Assembly: GCA_973895155.1 (NCBI GenBank)
Contig: OZ316898.1
Coordinates: forward strand, 13,144,001 to 13,208,000
Origin: Marsupella aquatica
Taxonomy: Eukaryota > Marchantiophyta
DNA length: 64,000 nt
Reading direction: 5' to 3'
In this document: positions 1 through 11,595 of the stretch, piece after piece
How the letters are laid out: the number at the start of each line of letters is the position of its first letter
Numbering within the stretch: the first letter of the stretch is position 1
Made by a program: the position numbers and the translations under genes
Notes under the pieces: generated by a model
What the model saw: the letters and a program-made list of their open reading frames with translations, nothing else
Database searches by the model: none
Told to the model about the DNA's origin: nothing

Positions 1-2787
1 AGTGCGGGCTATCTCACCCAGTGTGTCAGCGTACTTACTTCTGACGCGGCGCGCGTGTCATTCATCTCTACATTCACCGTAAGTTTCGGTTCTGCCGATC
101 CATCTTGAATGAGATCGAAAATTTCAGTTCACTCTGTTATGATACATTTGTCCGATTTCAAGTTTGGCTATTTTACATGTACAGCATCGCAGGGAGCTCC
201 TCTTCTAAGTATAGTTGTTTTCGTTCCAAAAAACGAGAAAGACGAAGATATGATGAAATCGTTTGAGAAATAATAATGGGAGAGAACGAAGAGAAGCAAA
301 TTGTACCAAAACCGTTTCCGAAGTTTTATACAATTTCAACTGATAGTCTCTGTTTGGGTCCGGAGACTCTACATGACTCTTGGATACTGCTTAATTGTCG
401 AATGAATGAATGGATCTAAAGTCCTCAGGGATCCCACTGGGTAATTGAGGCAGCAACGGAAAACACATATGGCAGTATGCAATGTGATCGTTTGGCCTTT
501 TCAATCTGTACAGGTGATAGTGGTGCCGCTATTAGCAGGGTTGTCCGGAGCGAAAACCAGTAAAATCACGTGGATTGCTGCTGCCACTGCTCTTGTAGGT
601 GTCGGAATCCTGGAGTCGAATGGAACTCCGTTTGCGGTAAGTCCCGTATGAAGATCGTTCCGAATTTTGCAAGATTGAAGTTGAGTTGAGCAATAGCTCA
701 ACTTCTGAACAATGATGAGGGCGCCTACAAGAGAAACGAGTTTTACCTTCTGTATCTCCTGGAACTGGAAGGATGCGTGACGTCGTCAAACATACAGTGG
801 CGACTTTCCTCAAGCTAGAATGAGTTGGCAATGGAAGAATGGAAGTCTCATATACCAGTGACCTTCAAAACTAAAACATTAATGAATGAGTCAATGGGAC
901 GCACTTCTTTTCTAAGGTACTCCGCGAGGTGGGGTTGATAAGGTGAACTTCCACTTCAAATGGGAACTCGTCACCTATATCCTATCATTGTCTCTCTTGA
1001 GAAAGTCCATGGATGGGTTGCTGTACCTCGTGATCAAGACTAGAGCCTACTCCTGAATGGAAAAATTCTGTGGAGCCTCCGCCTTAAGAATTTGATTTAG
1101 ATCACTTACAGAGGGCCTATCGAAGTGTTATTGATAGCGGAACTTACTTGGATTGAAGGTGAAACTCTCTTAGAAAATAGGGGTGCCACCGAAATGTTTC
1201 ATAATGATCTTACTTATACTCAACCATGTTTCTTTTAACCGGGATGATATTGAGTTAGCAACAGCCGGGGATGCCAAGTACCTGTTCTTACTTTCTTCAA
1301 GAACATCACCCTACTGTCAACTCAATTGAAAATGTATAGGTTAATGTATAAAAATCATCATGATTGAGAGATATGCCGAACATGGCTTTGTGTTGTATAG
1401 CGTCTCAAATGGAAACCGAATTGTGTCTAAGCACGTATTAACTCGTGGCCTGGAAATTCCTTTCCAGCGATCAAACCCTGTCCCCAAACAAATGAAATTT
1501 CAATAGATAGTACTGTCGGGATGGCGGTTCAGAGATGACAAGCTTCTATTACCGCAGATTGGAGACGTATGGAGCTTTGTGAGCGCAGTGATGTTTGGTG
1601 TACACATGCTCCGAACTGAGCATCACTCAAAATCTCTTGCACACGAGGATTCTCTTCCAGTAATGGCTCTTCAGGTACGTCTCGAGGAGACCGAACAAAA
1701 TTAATTATCGCTCATAGAAAATTGAATCTTTCTAGCTTTATGGTACAAGATTTGAATGTGTCCCAAAAATGTTTTCAACTGAAGTCATCTGTACTCAATT
1801 CTGCAGCTGGTTGTCATCACTCTGTGCTCGGGAGTCTGGTTTTGTGCTTCTCACTTCAGTTCTGGAGATGTAATGGCTAATTTTGCCACCCCGAATTGGT
1901 CCAGTGTGTGCACAAAAATAGTGTCTCTACCTTGGCTACCCTTCCTTTACACGGGCCTTCTCTCCACTGCCTTCTGTCTGTGGGCCGAGGTAAGATACCC
2001 CTCCCTTCTCTGTACACTACGGTATAGTAGCAATGTCAGCTTCCTTTCTCTCATATGCTGGCTCACATCTACGTTATACTCCCTCGCATCTCGTTTCCCT
2101 TGAGTCATTGGTGTGACAGACTCCCTCCGATGCCCCTCTTACGTATACTACTGTAGCAATGTGCGATCCCTTAGGTGAGTGACCGGGAGAGATTTCGTTC
2201 TTATGATCTTACCTAACATGCTAACATCCTATCATTGTCGTCCATAGCTGGTGTCCATGCGGGACGTCAAGGCAACTGAGGCTGCGGTGATCTACACTTT
2301 GGAGCCTCTCTGGGGTGCCGCATTTGCTTGGTTGACTCTTGGAGAAAGATGGGGTGCTAACGGCTGGCTCGGCGCATTCTTCATTCTAGGTACAGTCCTT
2401 GCGTCTAGTTGATGATCTCTCTTTCACCAATGTTAGCATCAGTCCATTTACTTCGTGATGAACTGATGATACGCGCTCATGAACTGACCTCTTCTCTCGA
2501 ACCATTGTTTCCCTTATGGTCTCCGCAATTAATTGAGAACTTATTCCGGACGCTTGTTTTCAGGTGGAAGTTTGACCATGCAACTTTTTGGTCACCCGGA
2601 TACTCCTGCTTTAAAAAAGATTGTCCTTCCTCCATCGAGCCTTGATTTGTTAGATAGAGTAGAATCCCCTGTAGAGGAGGAACTGCCATTAAAGAGCACC
2701 AAGGTAAGTGATGTGAGCATCAACGTACTTCACAAGGAAAGGCGGATAGCGCGAAAGCCCGTAAGAGCCTCCAGGATAGACAAATAG
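1..2787 (+). CDS. EamA/DMT-family membrane transporter, 5' end outside window
   Basis: The gene enters the window already in coding sequence. Exons read as 1-78, 514-636, 1558-1674, 1807-1989, 2248-2389 and 2564-2787, all with GT..AG borders and consistent phases. The product is a multi-pass protein of the drug/metabolite transporter (EamA) type: the first exons give a hydrophobic VIVVPLLAGL helix followed by GILESNGTPFA and GDVWSFVSAVMFGVHMLRTE, then a helix pair ending in TAFCLWAE, and the typical second-repeat signature EAAVIYTLEPLWGAAFAW followed by LGERWG and LGAFFILGGSLTMQL. This pattern fits plant plastid-type EamA proteins; substrate is unknown. The C-terminus is uncertain: reading straight on from the last helix gives a stop at 2785-2787, but coding-like sequence continues to about 3369. 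Family assignment is firm; the exact 3' end is not. Confidence 0.85.
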
Positions 2788-3821
2788 CAGATCTACGGGC
2801 CGCAAATCTTCATACATTTGTACAGAGTTTTAGAGCTCTTGCTACTGAGCTTTTTGAACGGCATGATAAAGTGTCGTCAATAATCATAGGAGCTTCAGTA
2901 GTCCAGGAGTATGAATGTTCAAATGATATTAACGCAGTCATGGTTCAGAACAATTCTTTCCCGTGCGCCAATTTATCAAGGATGCCATACCGCATTTACA
3001 GTCTCATCAATTCCTTGCATCTGTTAAATGTTCCACGGTGAACGTTGCATTGCAAATTTTACAAGAGTCGGGATATGCAACCGAGCAGGTTAGTAAATTA
3101 TGTATGCCAATCTAGATGTACCAACTTTTGTCAAGATCTTGCAGAAATTCGTCATCCTTCTAATACAAGTCCCACACTTTCGTCCTATCATCAAGAATTC
3201 CATTCAGAAACTGAATGAATTAGTGTCCACTCATTCTCAGCAAGGAACGAGGGCAAAGAGCAAGAAAAGGACTTCAGAAAGTATTCCAGTAGTAGAACAT
3301 TCCCGACAACGTGCGGCCATCATTTTACCACCTAGAAAAGTCCCTAGACCATATCCGCCCGGAACCTGAAGCTGACAATACTGTGATATCATGACTGACG
3401 TATAGATTCTTTGACTGTGGCATCTCTTCTCGTGCTGTAGTACCTCCATCGGCAGTTCGGCACCGTCTGTTTGGAAGATCCTCCTCACTCATGTCGACGT
3501 TGGAATTACAGTAAAGATCCGTGGAGATTCTTTACTCCTTCCGACACTCCTACCCATGTCGGAAGGAGAGCTCTATCTAGGATGTTTGTGACATGAAACC
3601 ACAAACATCCTGTGCTTGTATCCACTGCGGGAAAGATAGCCCACTAATGATACCCGATCGACAGGATTGCAGTAGAGGTTGTGCGCGGAGGCTGAAGCTC
3701 AATCAGGAGTGAGCATAACTTATGCTCGAAAGGTGGTTGAAGTTTTTGATAGAGAAGGACCTCTCAGTAAAGCACTCCAATCTCGGCAGGAGGAGAGATT
3801 GTGAAACGATTCTGTGGAGAA
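2788..3821. other. Intergenic or 3' part of the transporter gene; coding-like remnants and hairpins
   Basis: Open frames without stops occur at about 2742-3043 and 3145-3369 (+). The second is preceded by a fair splice acceptor at 3144 and is rich in Lys, Arg and Pro. They could be extra 3' exons of the transporter or decayed coding sequence; I recognise no domain. Two perfect hairpins follow (separate entry). No other feature is seen before the cyclodeaminase start. Confidence 0.35.
3534..3610. repeat. Two adjacent perfect hairpins upstream of the cyclodeaminase gene
   Basis: Arms 3534-3545 and 3556-3567 (CTCCTTCCGACA and its complement) enclose 10 nt. Eleven bases further, arms 3578-3589 and 3599-3610 (AGGATGTTTGTG and its complement) enclose 9 nt. 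Both stems are 12 bp without mismatches. Role unknown; they may be RNA structures in a UTR or a miniature-element remnant. Confidence 0.6.
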
Positions 3822-4847
3822 ATGGATGGAGGACATGTTTTCGAAAGCGAGCAGATGCGGTCAGTGCTTTCCTACCCTGCTCTAGTAGAGCTCCTCAACG
3901 ATGCATTCGCTTCACCTTCTCGGTACTCGGTACCTGACCGTCAATTATACTCTGTTGGTAACAACAACTCAGGAGGCGATGATCAAATCCCAAACGGCAT
4001 TCTTCTCATCATGCCGGCTTGGTCAAACACTTCGCAACAAGAGCATCAGAAAGCTTCTTACATCGGAGTGAAGGTCGTGACCGCTTTCCCAAACAATGTC
4101 AACATTGGGTTGGCGTCCGTGCTTGGTTTGTATCTCCTGTCTGACGGGCGCACGGGGAGACCTCTAGCACTCATGAACGGAACCGAGCTGACCTTATGGA
4201 GAACAGCTTGTGCGTCTGCTCTGGCCGCCAAATATCTAGCCAAGCCGAATCCCAAAGTGCTCACTATGGTGGGAGCTGGAGCTCTGGCTCCTCATCTGAT
4301 TCAAGCCCACCTTGCGGTCCGCCCATCAATTTCGAAAATCTTTCTCTGGAATCGGACTCAAGCAAGAGCCGCTGACCTGGCCGAGTCTCTTAAACAATCA
4401 CTGGCATTGGGGACGAGAGAAATTGAGATATGCACAGATCTGGAGTCGGCTGTCCGTGTCTCAGATGTCATCAGCTGTGCCACCAATTCCGAATCTCCTC
4501 TCGTGCAAGGGAAGTGGTTGGCTCCGGGATCTCACTTGGATTTGATAGGAGCCTACAAACCCAATATGAGGGAGTGTGATGATGAGGCGGTGAGGATCTG
4601 TCGCCTGTTCGTCGACACCCCAGCTGCGATTACTGAAGCAGGGGATTTGTGTGGGCCTATCAGTCGCAATGTCATCTCTCAGGACGCGATCGTGGGTGAT
4701 TTGTTTGCCCTTGCTCGAGGGAAGGCGGAGGGCCGACAGAGCGCTGATGAGATCACACTTTTCAAGTCCGTGGGATGCTCTTTGGAAGACCTTGCAGCCG
4801 CACAATTCATATATGAGAAATTGGATCACGGTCAGCACCGGTTCTAA
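3822..4847 (+). CDS. Ornithine cyclodeaminase / mu-crystallin family protein (SARD4-like)
   Basis: A single uninterrupted frame of 341 residues. The ATG at 3822 is the first in frame; the frame is open a little further upstream without an ATG. Family marks: a GVKVVTAFPNN strand near residue 75, an RTACASALAAKYLA helix near 120, a Rossmann nucleotide-binding turn GAGALAPHLIQAH near 145, WNRT after the second strand, and DLIGAYKPNMRE with LFVDTP near 245. In plants the family member SARD4 reduces a piperideine carboxylate to pipecolic acid, part of systemic immunity; other members act on ornithine, alanine or ketimines. The sequence alone cannot separate these. The gene has no intron in a region where neighbours are split. 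No plastid transit peptide is obvious. The fold assignment is strong, the substrate is inference. Confidence 0.88.
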   Translation: MDGGHVFESEQMRSVLSYPALVELLNDAFASPSRYSVPDRQLYSVGNNNSGGDDQIPNGILLIMPAWSNTSQQEHQKASYIGVKVVTAFPNNVNIGLASVLGLYLLSDGRTGRPLALMNGTELTLWRTACASALAAKYLAKPNPKVLTMVGAGALAPHLIQAHLAVRPSISKIFLWNRTQARAADLAESLKQSLALGTREIEICTDLESAVRVSDVISCATNSESPLVQGKWLAPGSHLDLIGAYKPNMRECDDEAVRICRLFVDTPAAITEAGDLCGPISRNVISQDAIVGDLFALARGKAEGRQSADEITLFKSVGCSLEDLAAAQFIYEKLDHGQHRF

Positions 4848-6357
4848 CTTTTTTTCGTGCAGTAAGTAAGTTCAAACAGGACCATTCAAGCTGTCACTGT
4901 TCATCAGTTGTAAAATGATCTCTCCCTTGAAGTTGTCTTTGGGAGTTTCTTCAACAGTAATGAACTCTCATACTGTAAAGGGTATGGCGGTCTATGTCGA
5001 ATGTCAAATCGGTGTAAAAGTTGCAGCAGGCCTGCCTTCAGGGTTTAGGGTTTAAAGTTCAGGAAGCAAGGAGCCCGTGGTACTAACAATCTGCTGATTC
5101 TGCTCAGCCTATTGGAAGAACGCGTTGCCACCAAATTTCAGCAATTCCTGATATTGACTGTTGCTCATAATTGGGGCTGACATCTCTTTGCTCTGTCGAC
5201 TGTCGTCCAACCAATTTTCCACACCGTATGCGGTGCGTGCTTGTCTCACATATGGACTAGTCATCAAGCTTCTAGATGTGACCTTATTTCTCAACCGCTG
5301 GTGCTCTCAACTCTGTGCCCTCCTGCGTGACGACGTTCTCTTTGCGGCAAGTCCGTCTCATTTGTCTCGGTCAGTGTTCTCCGCATCAGTACAGCAGTGC
5401 TTTGGCAGCCCTGTCTATTCACTGTAGAACATGAGTGATTTTCGGGTCTAAACATTCATGGGCGATATTTACAAATTAATCATTCTTTTTCTTTGAATTT
5501 GAAAATTTCTTGTTGGGAATGTCTAGAGTACTGTGCGGATGGTGTTCCCTCCCCCAGTTCCTAAACGAATAACTTTTGCGTTTCAAAATTTCATGTTGAT
5601 TGAGAAGAGAATTCCTACTCTCCACTTGGCTCCCTATTCCGATGCCAAACCTTCTCTCACACGGCGGAATAGTTAGAGCCTGAACTCCTCTCCAACTATT
5701 CAAAATCATTCATCCGGCAACGCTCCTGTTCACTCCCCGAGGAATGCCGGCAAGACGCACGCCGAAAATAGCTGAATAGCGAATGAAAGCACAGTTGAGG
5801 ATGACAAGTGCCCACCCCACCGCCGTTGTGAGGAGTGGGAGGAATCTCAGGGCAGAGGGCAAGAGGGCAACTGGCAAGCCAGTTCATCAGTTCCATAGGT
5901 GGGGACTCTGGACATTCTATCGGTTACAGGTTACAGTTTAGATGATGGAGTAGGAGTCTCTACAGTCCCTTCGGTCATTGTGCATTTTTCCAACATCTCG
6001 TCACTCTTTTTTCTTCCAACATCTGGGCTTTCACGTGAAGTCTCTTCATCGCTGACAGCTGAGCTCCACAATCATGCCCTTCTCCATCTCCATCTCCATC
6101 TCCATTTCCTGCTTCTACTTCTCCGCCTCCCTCTTCGTGTTCTTTTTCTGCAACAGATCTCGGATCTCCGGCCTACTTCAGTTTTCAAAAGTTTCCAAGC
6201 CATCACCAACATATTTAGTTTTCGAAGGCATCACCTCTATGTTGGATCTGGACAGCACTGCCGCCGCTGTTTTCCTGTTCGCGAGGAGCTTTGGTTACCT
6301 CTCTTGCAACCTCCTACTTCGGTTTCTGCTGGGCTTATTGTTCTGGCAGCTTCAGCC
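4848..6357. other. Intergenic region and probable 5' leader of the LRR gene
   Basis: No gene is visible. The end (about 5900-6357) is probably transcribed leader of the LRR gene: it holds a CCATCT hexamer repeat at about 6080-6106 and CT-rich sequence. The frame is open through it but has no ATG until 6358 and encodes low-complexity Leu/His stretches. Confidence 0.4.
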
Positions 6358-8361
6358 ATGAGCATGCCCAACTCTGACATCATCAGATACCTCCTCTTCA
6401 GGTTGCGCACAGATCCAACAAGTCAGGAGCAGAACGACAGCCGTCAGGTGCTATTTCAGGGCTTGAAGCGCGAGTTGCAGTCTACTTTAGCGATCGATTT
6501 GCGCCCAGCAAGCAAGAGCTCGTGGTTGAGGGTAAAGGAGTATCTAGACGACGAGGACATCATCCTGCTATTCAGAGCTATAACGGAGCTTGATTTGCCG
6601 AGGTTGACATATCTAGACCTATCCCATAACAAGATTGGCGAGAAGAGTGGACTTGCTCTTGCAGAATCACTCCGTCAGGTATATTTACCGGCCTTGACAC
6701 ATCTCGATCTCTCTAATAACAGGATTGGGGAGAAGAGTGTGACTGCTCTCGCTGATGTGTTGGAAAGAGGGTACCTTTCAGGATTGACATGGCTCGATTT
6801 GTCACAGAACAACTCTCCGCATTATAGCACCACCAATGGAGAGAAAGAGAGCAGTGCTCTAGCCAGGGCCCTGATGTCTGGCAATCTCTCCAATCTACAG
6901 CATCTTGGGCTGCCCCCATGCAATCTGGACACCGTGGTAAGTGCCTTCTGGGAAGGCAGAATCAAAGATCTCACCCATTTACATCTCACTGGTTACTTCG
7001 CAGATGCAGCAACTGCCACCAGCGTACGTCTGGCATCCCAATCCATTAGAGAACTGTTTCAAATCGTCAAACACATGCCTTTGGAACACATATACCTGCG
7101 TAGGTGTGGCCTTACTTGGGATGTGATGGAAGAGTTCACACGAGCACTGGTCTCTAGGAGTGATCGCCACCACCATCAGTGCCTTCAGCATTTGGACTTG
7201 TCTGAGAACAACTTAGGCGTCCGAGGGGTGGTTGCCCTAGGAAAGGTAATGAAGGAAGGCCACCTGTCTAACGCCAGTCATCTCAGTCTCGGATCATGTA
7301 GCATAGATGATATTTATCAAATACGAGCTCTGGAAGAAGGGATCGGGTCTGGAAATATGCCCAACTTAACATTTCTGGATATCTCCTCCAACAAGCTTGA
7401 ATTCCTGGGTACCTGCTCTCTTGTCAATATGATCGAGGAAGGCCGATTGTCCAACCTGCTCCACCTAAATCTTAGCAATTGTAACATGCGAATGGCTCCT
7501 GGGTTGGAATCATGGCGGCCAGGGAAACCCTTAAGGACAAGGTCATACCTTGATTTGGATGAGAGGGACATATTTGATTTCATTGCATCAATGAAGAACG
7601 GCTCCTTGGCTCAACTCAGAGTCTTGGACCTGTCGTTTAATAAGTTGGGCACTCAGGGATGCACTGCCCTGGCTGGGGTGATTCAGGGAGGGTCTCTGCC
7701 GGATCTCGTTCAATTGCACTTGTGTGGGTGTGGAATAAAAGATAATGGCATTTTGAGCTTGGTGGAAGCCATGCGAGGTGGATACCTGCAGGCCTTGCAG
7801 TACCTTGACTTGGGATTCAACAAATTTGACAACCCTGGCGTTGAGGGTATAGCCGGAGCCCTCAAGGACGGTTTTCTTCCAAGCCTCCGGTTTTTGAATC
7901 TCTATCTGATGAGAGTGGACCAAGTCCCATTCTGCAAGGAGGCAATCGAATCAACTTATGAGTCTATTTATGGTGCAGCAGGTGGAGAGGCTGGTCGCTC
8001 TCTGTCCAGGGATAAGGAGACGTTGGTGAGAATCTCCCTTTTCTGGGCACAAGTGAAAAGGCGTGACAGGCTTTCAAGAAGAGAGGCCAAAATGGGTCAG
8101 ATGACAGAAGTGCTCAGGGATGCATTCATGCTGAACAACAAATTGACAGCCACTGTTGTGGGTTTTGGAGAATATGATCCCCTCTTCCAAGAATGCAGGG
8201 ACAACAATTTGCAGTTGCGAGGGATGCAGAGTGTGCACAAATCACCATCCAGGGCAGATCAGATGTCTTTCGCATCTATGACATCGTTGGCATATTTAAC
8301 ATCGTTGGCATCCCTTTCGGTTGTAGTTGTCTCCTTAGGATTATGTTTGTACATGGTATGA
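6358..8361 (+). CDS. Leucine-rich-repeat protein (ribonuclease-inhibitor type) with C-terminal hydrophobic tail
   Basis: 667 residues from the first in-frame ATG; the frame is open upstream but looks like leader. At least ten LRRs of the ribonuclease-inhibitor type run from about residue 70 to 520, with the pattern LTYLDLSHNKIGEKSGLALA and spacing near 28-30 residues; repeats between about 150 and 300 are more diverged. After the repeats comes a charged helical region, then at the very end an uninterrupted hydrophobic stretch (SLAYLTSLASLSVVVVSLGL) followed by only four residues. That suggests a tail-anchored protein with the LRR arch in the cytosol. There is no N-terminal signal peptide, kinase, NB-ARC or TIR domain in this frame. 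Intracellular sensor or scaffold roles are possible; function is unknown. Confidence 0.8.
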   Translation: MSMPNSDIIRYLLFRLRTDPTSQEQNDSRQVLFQGLKRELQSTLAIDLRPASKSSWLRVKEYLDDEDIILLFRAITELDLPRLTYLDLSHNKIGEKSGLALAESLRQVYLPALTHLDLSNNRIGEKSVTALADVLERGYLSGLTWLDLSQNNSPHYSTTNGEKESSALARALMSGNLSNLQHLGLPPCNLDTVVSAFWEGRIKDLTHLHLTGYFADAATATSVRLASQSIRELFQIVKHMPLEHIYLRRCGLTWDVMEEFTRALVSRSDRHHHQCLQHLDLSENNLGVRGVVALGKVMKEGHLSNASHLSLGSCSIDDIYQIRALEEGIGSGNMPNLTFLDISSNKLEFLGTCSLVNMIEEGRLSNLLHLNLSNCNMRMAPGLESWRPGKPLRTRSYLDLDERDIFDFIASMKNGSLAQLRVLDLSFNKLGTQGCTALAGVIQGGSLPDLVQLHLCGCGIKDNGILSLVEAMRGGYLQALQYLDLGFNKFDNPGVEGIAGALKDGFLPSLRFLNLYLMRVDQVPFCKEAIESTYESIYGAAGGEAGRSLSRDKETLVRISLFWAQVKRRDRLSRREAKMGQMTEVLRDAFMLNNKLTATVVGFGEYDPLFQECRDNNLQLRGMQSVHKSPSRADQMSFASMTSLAYLTSLASLSVVVVSLGLCLYMV

Positions 8362-11300
8362 GTGATAATAACAAAAAGGATCTCCATGCCAGGGTGAAAA
8401 AGCTGTTAATCTGTCTTTGCAATAACGACTTTGGTGAAGTCACAGTGCTAACTTCAGTGTTGAGTTTGTTTCAGAAGTTAACGAGAGCTTCATAGTAGGC
8501 CTATGGGTGAATATTGTCAGAATAATATCAGAGATTGAAGTTTATCACTTCATCCATATTTGCGGAGCCCTTCTAGGGCACCAATCAGAAGTTCCACTAA
8601 GAGTGATTTGAAAGACAATTTGTCACGACTTTTCACTACTTTGAACTTAATATTTACACCCTAGAACGACAGGAGAAATGCACTACAGCGAATTGATGTT
8701 GGTGCCATTTTGTATCAGCCCCATTGAGGACCCACGGAGATCGACCGAGATATAGTTGTAGGAATCAAGGCAGGAGGGCTAGTCATATCTGTACTTCAAC
8801 CTCCAGGAGGTTTATTAGACGCCCCATTTATTGATGCTGAATGAAAGCAAGACAGAAACTGAACATTAAAAATAATAGGGACCATTTCAACACTATTTAT
8901 CAGGTTTGTTGACAAAGCTCAATGACAACTAGTTTTGTAGAGAAATGTCAGAAAGAAGATTGCTTGATTGATGATGGGCAGAAGTTCGTGGGAGGGGCAA
9001 GCCGATTTTTGAGATAAGCTCTTGTTTGGTCATCATGCGCTGTGTCAACTGCCGGGTGGGTTTCCTGGACTGTAAGTTGATGGGCCGGCCGTCGGGCAAA
9101 GAGTACGAGTCCCCGGAATATTGGATGTTGACAGACGTAACGCTTCCATTTGCCTGTCCCTTTTGTACATCGTATGCAGTATTCAACCACCGCTCTCATG
9201 CATCTACCAACTGCACTGGACACCGCTTCTTTTGTATTGCCCCTTTTTGGAACGAGAGGTGCGGTGAGACGCAATTTGCCCTCCGGATTGTGCATGTGGA
9301 ATACTCGGCCTCTGTTTGGTACCTAAATTGACTCAGAGCGGCATTGACAGATAGAATCTTTGTTTGTTGGAGAATGTTTTGAGGGGTCTTCAAAGGCAGA
9401 AGTGTCAGTCAGCACAGGGGTTGGCCCAACAGCATCCACTTTCCCAATCTGGTGGCAAGGAATGTTTCAACAGCAAAAACATGCACATGAGTTTGTGTTG
9501 CTAGAGCTTTTGTTGGAGACCCAGGTGTGGTACCGAGAATCCGTCTAAAGTATCACTAGATTGTTCGTGGGGCGTGGCAGGGTTTTGGGTTTAGCGGTTG
9601 AAGAAGAATGTTGGCGAGCTGTTCCCTCTCAGAAAGAGCAATCGACTCTCGAAGGAAGTTACTTCAGTGCTTGGATAGTTCAACAGGTCAACAGTCATTT
9701 CCCTTGACCAATATTATTGCTGTACGAGGCTTGCGAACTCATTTCTGATGCAGGTGATCTTGCAGATGTTGGTCTTGCTTCAAGCAGATTACTCCATCGC
9801 ACACAACATAGAGTATCATGTTTCCCCTATCAATTAGATTAGCCTGTTGTAGCAGGGGTTTAGTAAATGTAAGGTCTTGAGCGATATGCCCTGGAGTGGG
9901 CATGCGTCTCAATTTCTAGTGTGGAGTAAGAAGTTCATTGACTAAAAAGACATTCGATGTATTGAACAAGATTCTTGGTTTTGGATGGCGGCAAGTAGTT
10001 CCCAACAGGTGTGGGAAGACCCACCTGGCACACATGTGACGTGACTGTTGAAATTTTAATTATAGCTTTCAATTTTGGCAATGTCTTTTGCTCGTTCATC
10101 TAATCTCTTTTCAGGCCACGATGGGTATTTCAAAACAGTGACAAATTCTTTTCCCCTTCTTTTTATGGGACTACGGGACTCTGGCTCCCATAAAAAGAAG
10201 CTACTAGCAAAGTTAGCTACTAGCAACTTTGCGATCATAGCTTTGCGATCATATCTTGCTCGAAACTTTGCTAGTAGCTAACTGGACAGAGACCCTCTGC
10301 ATAGGAAGAAACTGGCAGAGCTACTTGCATTCTGAAGTAAATTCTACTTCTTTGAAAAGTTGGTTGCTGGTAATTGCTAAGGAATCAAGTATTTCTAGAG
10401 CGCATTGTGTAGAATCGCTTGGGGCAAGTTGCGCGCCTTAGAGGACAGTATCTGGGCACGTTGGCATAGTTTTCACGAACTATTATGGTTGACAGTAATC
10501 GAATGCGAGTCACCTGAATGACTAGATCTGCACGTCAATCAAGGAAGTGTTGAAACTAGTGTTCATACTTCATTTGACGTTCCCTTACACAACAACATTA
10601 TTGGCTTCACTGAAATTAGATGATATCGGTGGACTGAAGTTAGATGATACCGGAAATACTTCACAGGTCGTGCCTTTGGTGTTGATGATGTTGCAGGTAA
10701 ATTGAGTGCTTCATCCTCTCAAAGGGAACTCAATCTCTCGTCCAAAGGGCCTTACAGATGGGACTTCTTGTTCACTCTGTTTTCTGCAGAAACGAACCCG
10801 CTTGCAGCATCATGCATAATGTACATAAGTCTTCAGTGTTTCAAGCCATAGATCAATACAATTACATTTCGCACAGGTAGGCTGGGGCTTCTAAACGACA
10901 AGACCAGGCAAGATTTTAGGGCCTTTGGTACCCATCTGGGTTGTGAGAACCGGAGACGAATCCCAAGAAAGCTTAATAAGCAGGATCTGAATAATTCTTT
11001 CGATTGGATATAAGGAGTTACATAATTATACAGCATTGTCTTGACTCATTCTTTCTAGGCTCCAGTGTTCTACTATTGATAGACAACAAGTCTGTTGAGG
11101 TCTGCAGTACCTGTCTTTCATGACCTCCGAAACGACTGATGGTTATCACATTTTGCCTTTGCCATTGGACCTTTCTGTCCAGTTGTCCCTCGTAAATTTC
11201 TGTAATAGGTGGCATATGGTAGTGTGTAGGTTCCGATTTGAGGGTTTTTAGACTTTGTAAGTCTCTTTAAAGGTGATACGGTGACATGGTCCTTTCAGTT

Positions 11301-11571
11301 ATCTGTTTGAACGTTGGATATAACTCCAGCTTGTCTGCTGGATGATTAAAATGTTTGGCCAGTAGGGGCCCACTACTTGCGGTAAAAGCTTATTGCCACC
11401 ACCCATAGTTCAACAAATACACAACTAAGTCCAGGGCGTGCAGTGCTAGAGCTCTAAGAAGTCAATCAGACAACCCTTTGAAGACATTCATTTTTTGACG
11501 TGAGACCCTGGAAGAAAATTTCATGTATTGACATTACAGGCCTGAACGGTCGAGGTCCCCACAGGAACCGT
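8362..11571. other. Gene-poor spacer; possible small coding relic on minus strand
   Basis: No gene with recognisable domains. Between about 9295 and 8929 the minus strand has two overlapping open frames of 115 and 85 residues whose junction reads like one frameshifted coding segment; I recognise nothing in it, so it is noted only as a possible relic. Hairpins at 10,156-10,282 are listed separately. Confidence 0.3.
10156..10282. repeat. Tandem pair of perfect inverted repeats
   Basis: First hairpin: arms 10,156-10,170 and 10,186-10,200 (15 bp, perfect, loop 15). Second: arms 10,212-10,226 and 10,268-10,282 (GTTAGCTACTAGCAA and complement, perfect), with a 13-bp tandem repeat (CTTTGCGATCATA) in its loop. 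The CTACTAGCAAAGTTAGCTAC sequence just before the second hairpin repeats part of its arm. It looks like a fold-back miniature element; no target duplication could be fixed. Confidence 0.6.
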
Positions 11572-11595
11572 GGGGGGGGGGGGGGGGGGGGGGGG
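11572..11595. repeat. Homopolymer of 24 G
   Basis: An uninterrupted run of 24 G, flanked by CCGT and CGGCG. Such a tract can form G-quadruplexes and is also a usual place for length errors in assembly. It lies just outside the polyphenol oxidase duplication. Confidence 0.9.

Noticed and set aside
5899-6357. N-terminal extension of the LRR protein
   Set aside because: No ATG in it; low-complexity Leu/His and Ser runs come from CT-rich leader sequence.
9026-9331. 101-residue plus-strand frame with several Cys
   Set aside because: No ordered zinc-finger spacing, no domain recognised, and the minus strand at the same place looks at least as coding-like.
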